NCBI GenBank assembly: GCA_003482905.1
Contig: DMXM01000042.1
Coordinates: 11,821 to 75,820, forward strand
Reading direction: 5' to 3'
From: Elusimicrobiota bacterium
Lineage (GTDB): Bacteria > Elusimicrobiota > Elusimicrobia > Elusimicrobiales > UBA9959
Length of the DNA: 64,000 bases
The notes under the pieces are model-generated. The model did not search any database, was not told the DNA's origin, and saw nothing but the letters and a program-made list of their open reading frames with translations. The translations under genes were made by a program, and so were the position numbers. Below, piece after piece: positions 59,634 through 64,000 of this stretch. Each line of letters begins with the position of its first letter. Within the stretch, counting starts at the first letter, position 1.

Positions 59634-62267
59634 ATGGAAAAAGACGCCTCCCTGGAAAAACCCGCCGAAAAAACGGCCCTGCCGGCCAATTATCTGCCAG
59701 CCGCGGTAGAGCCTGCCCTGTGCGAAAAATGGGAGAGCGGCAAGCTCTACCATTACGACCCTTCCAGGCCGCGCAAGGACACCTTTGTGGTGGACACCCC
59801 GCCGCCCACCGTCTCGGGCGAGCTTCACGTGGGCCACGTTTTCAGCTATGTGCAGACCGACATCATGGTGCGTTTCCAGCGCATGCAGGGCAAGAACGTC
59901 TTTTATCCCATGGGCTGGGACGACAACGGCCTTCCGACGGAGCGCCGCGTGCAGAATATTTTCGGCGTGAGGTGCGACCCCGCGCTGCCCTACAAGCCGG
60001 ATTACAAGCCGGCCGGCCCCAAGAAGGAACTGAAGGATTACGAGCATATCTCCCGCCGCAACTTTCTGGAACTCTGCGAGCTGCAGACCGCCGTGGACGA
60101 GAAGAAATACGAGGCGCTGTGGCGCCGCTTCGGCCTGTCAGTGGACTGGCGGCAGACCTATTCCACCGTGGGAGAGCATTGCCGCAAAACCTCCCAGCTC
60201 TCTTTCCTGGACCTGTTCAAGAAAGGCCACGTCTACAGCGCCGAAACCCCCACGCTGTGGGACACTACTTTTAAAACAGCCGTGGCCCAGGCCGAGACCG
60301 AGGACCGCGAGGCCTCCGGCTTCTTCCACGACGTGAAGTTCGGCGTGGAGGAGGGCGGAGATTTCGTCATCTCCACCACCCGCCCCGAACTGCTGGCGGC
60401 CTGCATAGCCGTGGTGGCCCACCCGGACGACGAGCGCTTCAGACCGCTGTTCGGCAAAAAGGCCGTGACCCCGCTGTTCAGCGCGCGCGTGCCCATAATG
60501 CCCTCCTACCACGCTAACCCGGAAAAGGGCACCGGCATAATGATGATCTGTACATTCGGCGACATTGCCGACGTGGAATTCTGGCGCAAAGAAAGACTGC
60601 CCATGCGCCAGCTTATAGGCCGCGACGGCCGCCTGGTGCCGGTAGAGTTCGGCGGCCCGCTCTTCGACAGCGCCGCCCCTGCCGCGGCCAACGCCGTCTA
60701 CGCCCAGCTCTCCGGCCTTTACGCCAAGCAGGCCCGCACCAAGGTGGTGGCCCTGCTGAAAGAAGCCGGCGCGCTGGTAGGCGACCCCAAGCCCACCCAG
60801 CAGGCCGTGAAGTTCTACGAGAAAGGCGACATGCCGCTGGAGTTCGTGCCGGCCCGCCAGTGGTACATAAAGATACTAGGCAACAAACCGGCCCTGCTGG
60901 AGCAGGGCAAAAAAGTAGCCTGGCACCCGGACTATATGTTCAAGCGCTACGAGCAGTGGGTGGAAGGCCTTAACCAAGACTGGTGCATAAGCCGTCAGCG
61001 CTACTTCGGCGTGCCTTTCCCCGTGTGGTACCCGGTGGCCACCGACGGCAACACAGAATTCTCCAAACCCATACTTGCGGCGCCGGAGCGCCTGCCGCTG
61101 GACCCGGCTACAGATTGTCCCCCCGGCTACACCGAGGCCCAGCGCGGCAAACCGGGCGGTTTCATCGGCGACGCCGACGTAATGGACACCTGGGCCACCT
61201 CCTCGCTGACCCCCATGATCTCCAGCCGCTGGGCGGACGATAAAGAGCGCCACGCTAAACTTTTCCCCGCCGATATGCGCCCGCAGGCGCACGAGATTAT
61301 CCGCACCTGGGCCTTCTACACCATCACCAAGGCCTGGATGCACGAAAATTCCGTGCCGTGGCACAACGCCGCCATAAGCGGCTGGGTGGTGAGCCCGGAC
61401 AAAGGCAAGATGAGCAAGTCCAAGGGCAAGACCGTTACCCCGGACGATCTGCTCAAGACCTATTCAGCGGACTCCCTGCGCTACTGGGCCGGCAAGGCCA
61501 AGCTGGGCCAGGACACGGTTTACGACGAGAGCGTCTTCAAGGTGGGCATGCGCCTGGCCACCAAGCTCTTCAACGCCTCCAAGTTCACCATAATGCAGAT
61601 GAACGGCCCCGCCATGGCTGGCGCCCCCGCGCTGACCCCCGCCGACATCACCGAGCCGCTGGACCGCGCCTGGGTGGAACGCATGAAGGCGCTGGCGGAA
61701 GCCTCCCAAAAGGATTTCGCCGCTTACGATTACGCCGCCATGCTGCTCTACACGGAGTCGGCTTTCTGGGATTTCTGCGACAATTACCTGGAGCTGGTGA
61801 AGAACCGCGCCTATTCCGGCAGCCCGGCGGCGGCCCGCTCCGCCTGCGCGGCGCTGGAATGGACGCTCTCTGTGTTCCTGCGCCTGTTCGCGCCTTTCAT
61901 GCCTTTCATAACGGAAGAGGTCTGGGGCTGGTCTTACGCCGTGGCGCTTAAACAGCCCTCGGTGCACAAGGCCTCCTGGCCCGCCGCCGCCGAGATGGCC
62001 GCCGTCGCCGGCGACCAGCGGGTGCTGGACGCGGCACGCAAGGTGCTGGAGGCCGTCCGCACCAGGAAGGCCGCCGAAAAGCGCAGCGTTAAATGGCCGG
62101 TGACCAAACTGACGGTGGACTGCGGCCCCGCGCAGGCCGCCGCCCTTAAGCTTGCCCTGGAAGACGTGCTGCTGGCCGGCTGCGTGGACAAGGCCGGCTT
62201 TACCCTTACGACTCACGGCGCCGACGACAAGGACCCCGTGGTAGGCGTGGAACTGGGCGCCGCGTAA
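59634..62267 (+). CDS. valS: Valyl-tRNA synthetase (actinobacterial/archaeal-like type)
   Basis: This 877-residue class Ia synthetase attaches valine to tRNA-Val. The ATP site motifs are GELHVGHVF (HIGH-type, about 62-70) and GKMSKSKGK (KMSKS, about 586). The editing domain between them contains STTRPELL. The stretch MGWDDNGLPTERRVQN is characteristic of the ValRS branch found in actinobacteria and archaea rather than the E. coli type. The C-terminus ends shortly after the anticodon-binding domain, without the long coiled-coil arm of typical bacterial ValRS. ATG lacks a clear Shine-Dalgarno; AAAAAAGG lies too far upstream. Confidence 0.96.
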   Translation: MEKDASLEKPAEKTALPANYLPAAVEPALCEKWESGKLYHYDPSRPRKDTFVVDTPPPTVSGELHVGHVFSYVQTDIMVRFQRMQGKNVFYPMGWDDNGLPTERRVQNIFGVRCDPALPYKPDYKPAGPKKELKDYEHISRRNFLELCELQTAVDEKKYEALWRRFGLSVDWRQTYSTVGEHCRKTSQLSFLDLFKKGHVYSAETPTLWDTTFKTAVAQAETEDREASGFFHDVKFGVEEGGDFVISTTRPELLAACIAVVAHPDDERFRPLFGKKAVTPLFSARVPIMPSYHANPEKGTGIMMICTFGDIADVEFWRKERLPMRQLIGRDGRLVPVEFGGPLFDSAAPAAANAVYAQLSGLYAKQARTKVVALLKEAGALVGDPKPTQQAVKFYEKGDMPLEFVPARQWYIKILGNKPALLEQGKKVAWHPDYMFKRYEQWVEGLNQDWCISRQRYFGVPFPVWYPVATDGNTEFSKPILAAPERLPLDPATDCPPGYTEAQRGKPGGFIGDADVMDTWATSSLTPMISSRWADDKERHAKLFPADMRPQAHEIIRTWAFYTITKAWMHENSVPWHNAAISGWVVSPDKGKMSKSKGKTVTPDDLLKTYSADSLRYWAGKAKLGQDTVYDESVFKVGMRLATKLFNASKFTIMQMNGPAMAGAPALTPADITEPLDRAWVERMKALAEASQKDFAAYDYAAMLLYTESAFWDFCDNYLELVKNRAYSGSPAAARSACAALEWTLSVFLRLFAPFMPFITEEVWGWSYAVALKQPSVHKASWPAAAEMAAVAGDQRVLDAARKVLEAVRTRKAAEKRSVKWPVTKLTVDCGPAQAAALKLALEDVLLAGCVDKAGFTLTTHGADDKDPVVGVELGAA

Positions 62268-62330
62268 AACCCCGTCAACTTATACGGTGTCCTACAGCAC
62301 CAAAACCCATTCCCATTATATAGGCGAGTA

Positions 62331-63008
62331 TTATGTGTTGCCATAGATGTATATCAGGGCTGTGTTGAAAATAAAATGGGCGGTTATGGGAGCGATGATG
62401 TTCCCGGTACGCAACATTATAAATCCCAGCAATAGTCCGAGCGGAAGGGTTAAGACAACCGCAAGAGGATTTAAGTGAACCAGCGAGAACAGAAGGGAGC
62501 TCCAGAAGACGGCTTTAAACGATGAAGTATGCTTTGCCAGGTACTTCAACAGGAAGCCGCGGAAGAGAAATTCTTCGGCTATGGATAACAGAAGAAGCGT
62601 GTATATGAGTATGGCGTGTCTGGCCACCAGCCGGACTCCGTCATAGTTGAGGATGGTTTTACAGAGGCTATCGTTAAGATCCCATTTCTTCAGGAAAGGG
62701 AATACTGTCTCGAGACCTAAAGAGTAGGGCTTAAGCAGTGCCAACCAGAGCCCGGCCCCGATGCAAGCATAGGCTATAATTTTTGGCAACTGGCTTTTTG
62801 TGGGCAGGGTGATGCCTGCGTCGCTGTAAGACATGACCGCCTTTTTCAGGAAATTCTCCGTTAGTCCGACACAGAACAGCAGCATTATCCCCGGCATAAG
62901 GAGCGTCCTCAAAAGGAAAGGATACTGGTTCGCTGTCCCCACAGCGGAGGCTATAGCCTCCACGCATAATGTGAGAAAAACCATGCCGAAGATTAAAGAT
63001 ATTCTCAT
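62331..63008 (-). CDS. CPBP (CAAX-like) intramembrane protease
   Basis: This 225-residue polytopic membrane protein has about seven helices. The CPBP/Abi motifs are visible: EEFLFRGFLL (EEXXXR, about 142-151), a following FSLVHLNPL histidine (about 174) and HFIFNTALI (HXXXN) near the end. Bacterial members cleave within membranes and occur in bacteriocin immunity or stress signalling. ATG at 63008 with AAGGG close upstream is preferred; a longer frame to 63164 would add polar residues within the upstream gene's coding region. G+C is visibly lower than in valS (29 of 60 versus 46 of 60 in sampled lines). Probably co-transcribed with the upstream exported protein gene, 31 nt away. Confidence 0.88.
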   Translation of the reverse strand: MRISLIFGMVFLTLCVEAIASAVGTANQYPFLLRTLLMPGIMLLFCVGLTENFLKKAVMSYSDAGITLPTKSQLPKIIAYACIGAGLWLALLKPYSLGLETVFPFLKKWDLNDSLCKTILNYDGVRLVARHAILIYTLLLLSIAEEFLFRGFLLKYLAKHTSSFKAVFWSSLLFSLVHLNPLAVVLTLPLGLLLGFIMLRTGNIIAPITAHFIFNTALIYIYGNT

Positions 63009-63039
63009 GATTCCCTTGTTGTGAGTGTAATTTATCAGC

Positions 63040-63891
63040 TCAATCCGGGGTATTGAGCAGCGGGTCGCCGGTATGGTCTTGAACGTGCGTAACATACCAT
63101 TCAGTGGCATCAGAGACGGCGTCGCCGACGTCATCCCAGCAGTCATTGTTATACGCGCAGCCAATTATAATTCCGATGCCCCCATAGTTTTTGTTGAGTC
63201 CGTTAGTATCGCTATATTGCGGTATAGCGGCACGCAACGCTTTCACCGCAACTATCAGTTTCGCATCGTTGATTACCAGCAGCATTCTGCCGTTGGCGAT
63301 GTAAACCTTCTTGTTATCATACAAGATTTTAGTTTTTACATCGGAGACGAAAGCCGTGATCTCAGGAGTGAAGTTGTATTCAGCTGAGCGGGCGATAACC
63401 GCTTTCTTCAGATCTCCCTGAAGTATGTAATACATGGCGAGCTGCCTTTTCTGTTCAACCGACATCTCCCTGAAGGAACGCCCGGGGATTTCAGCCGCAA
63501 CAATGAGTTTTACAGGAGCTGCATCGACAACGCAGCCCAGCCAGGCCGGACCGGAGGCCACGGGCATGCAATAATTGTTGTTGCCGGACTGGATGTACTG
63601 GTATATAGAATTCCAGTCGTCAGGCCCTGGCTGGAAAGGTTCGCACCGGCAATCGTCCGTAAGCTGACCAATACACATCATGGCGCAGGCTGAGCCGTAG
63701 AGATTAAATTTCGCCTCTGCCGGAGCCGGTGTGGGAATGGGAGTGCGCTGGAGTGAGTCCGTGAAAATATCATGCATTGTCTGGGGCTTAAACTTCCCGT
63801 CAAAGTCCATATTGGGCTCTACCGCTTTGGCGGAGGAGGCCGCTGAGATCATCACCGCGACCGCCGCTATCAGTATGTTGCTCTTTTTCAT
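63040..63891 (-). CDS. Exported protein of unknown function
   Basis: This 283-residue protein has a signal peptide at about 1-22 (KKSNILIAAVAVMISAASSAKA). A Cys-rich segment at about 70-120 (ACAMMCIGQLTDDCRCEPF, NNNYCMPV, LGCVVDAA) suggests disulphides. A helical and beta region follows, with VYIANGRMLLVINDAKLIVAV and GIIIGCAYNNDCWDDVGDAV near the end. No family recognised. The ATG at 63891 has GGGAGAAG upstream; a longer frame to 63957 would put 22 polar residues ahead of the signal peptide. G+C is lower than most of the window, like the neighbouring CPBP gene, so the pair may be accessory. Confidence 0.8.
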   Translation of the reverse strand: MKKSNILIAAVAVMISAASSAKAVEPNMDFDGKFKPQTMHDIFTDSLQRTPIPTPAPAEAKFNLYGSACAMMCIGQLTDDCRCEPFQPGPDDWNSIYQYIQSGNNNYCMPVASGPAWLGCVVDAAPVKLIVAAEIPGRSFREMSVEQKRQLAMYYILQGDLKKAVIARSAEYNFTPEITAFVSDVKTKILYDNKKVYIANGRMLLVINDAKLIVAVKALRAAIPQYSDTNGLNKNYGGIGIIIGCAYNNDCWDDVGDAVSDATEWYVTHVQDHTGDPLLNTPD

Positions 63892-64000
63892 AATTCTTCT
63901 CCCTACCCTTTCAGATTTTGTACTGCTATGCCCAATACAGCGCAATTTATGTGCCAATTTAGTATGTGGGGGGATTATGGCTTCGCCGCTAACGAGATTT

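Noticed and set aside
63977..64000. Possible plus-strand gene starting at 63977 (GGGGGG then ATG) running off the right edge
   Set aside because: Only eight codons are visible, too little to support a gene.

Overview
The window looks like part of the chromosome of a GC-rich, Gram-negative (diderm) bacterium. It contains a type IV pilus secretin, TonB/ExbB/ExbD proteins, PorV-type outer-membrane barrels, OmpA-like domains and O-antigen ligase-like proteins. The mix of complete F-type and V/A-type ATPase operons, pilM-Q, PorV/FlgD-domain surface proteins and an actinobacterial/archaeal-type ValRS suggests Elusimicrobiota or a relative. That placement is inference from gene content and has not been tested phylogenetically. 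There are no rRNA genes, CRISPR arrays or insertion sequences; one tRNA (Cys) and one intein are present.

Layout. 0-7.7 kb: a secreted MORN-repeat protein, an Rrf2-type Fe-S regulator with a palindromic operator inside its promoter and a 4Fe-4S partner, tRNA-Cys, an aminotransferase, ATP-dependent PEP carboxykinase, a stand-alone SWIB protein and a triple-receiver GGDEF protein. 7.7-15.7 kb: an F-type ATP synthase operon (Z-I-B-E-F-H-A-[heptose epimerase-like]-G-D-C) closed by a perfect palindrome/terminator. 15.9-24.2 kb: a tightly overlapping V/A-type ATPase operon (G/H-C-I-K-F-E-A-B-D). 24.1-25.1 kb: ubiE and a 57-residue protein on the minus strand. 25.2-29.8 kb: pilMNOPQ from a clear sigma-70-type promoter. 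29.9-32.8 kb (minus): an M6 protease with a C-terminal FlgD/type-A sorting-like domain, overlapping by 4 bp a PorV-like barrel gene. 32.9-38.5 kb: two O-antigen ligase-like membrane proteins, a phospholipase D/cardiolipin synthase and a secreted unknown. 38.5-43.3 kb: Nudix, PcrA/UvrD helicase split by a 360-residue intein, a HAMP-only membrane protein and a small exported protein.

43.5-55.1 kb is the most distinctive region. One operon carries a 1059-residue TPR protein, ExbB/TolQ, two ExbD/TolR, a TonB-like protein, a FlgD/OmpA-like protein, a secreted protein with a C-terminal sorting-like domain, a PorV-like barrel with its own FlgD domain, and an OmpA-domain protein. A convergent gene (55.1-58.4 kb) encodes a von Willebrand A protein that shares its C-terminal half with the operon's sorting-domain protein. 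Together with the protease/PorV pair at 30 kb this suggests an envelope-spanning, proton-driven surface export or assembly system resembling, but not identical to, type IX secretion. 58.4-64 kb: ychF and valS diverge from a region with striking palindromes, followed by a lower-GC segment with a CPBP membrane protease and an exported unknown.

Several genes (rrf2, the GGDEF gene, atpZ, pcrA) lack a Shine-Dalgarno sequence and have a -10-like hexamer placed so that transcription would begin 0-4 nt before the start codon, suggesting leaderless mRNAs.
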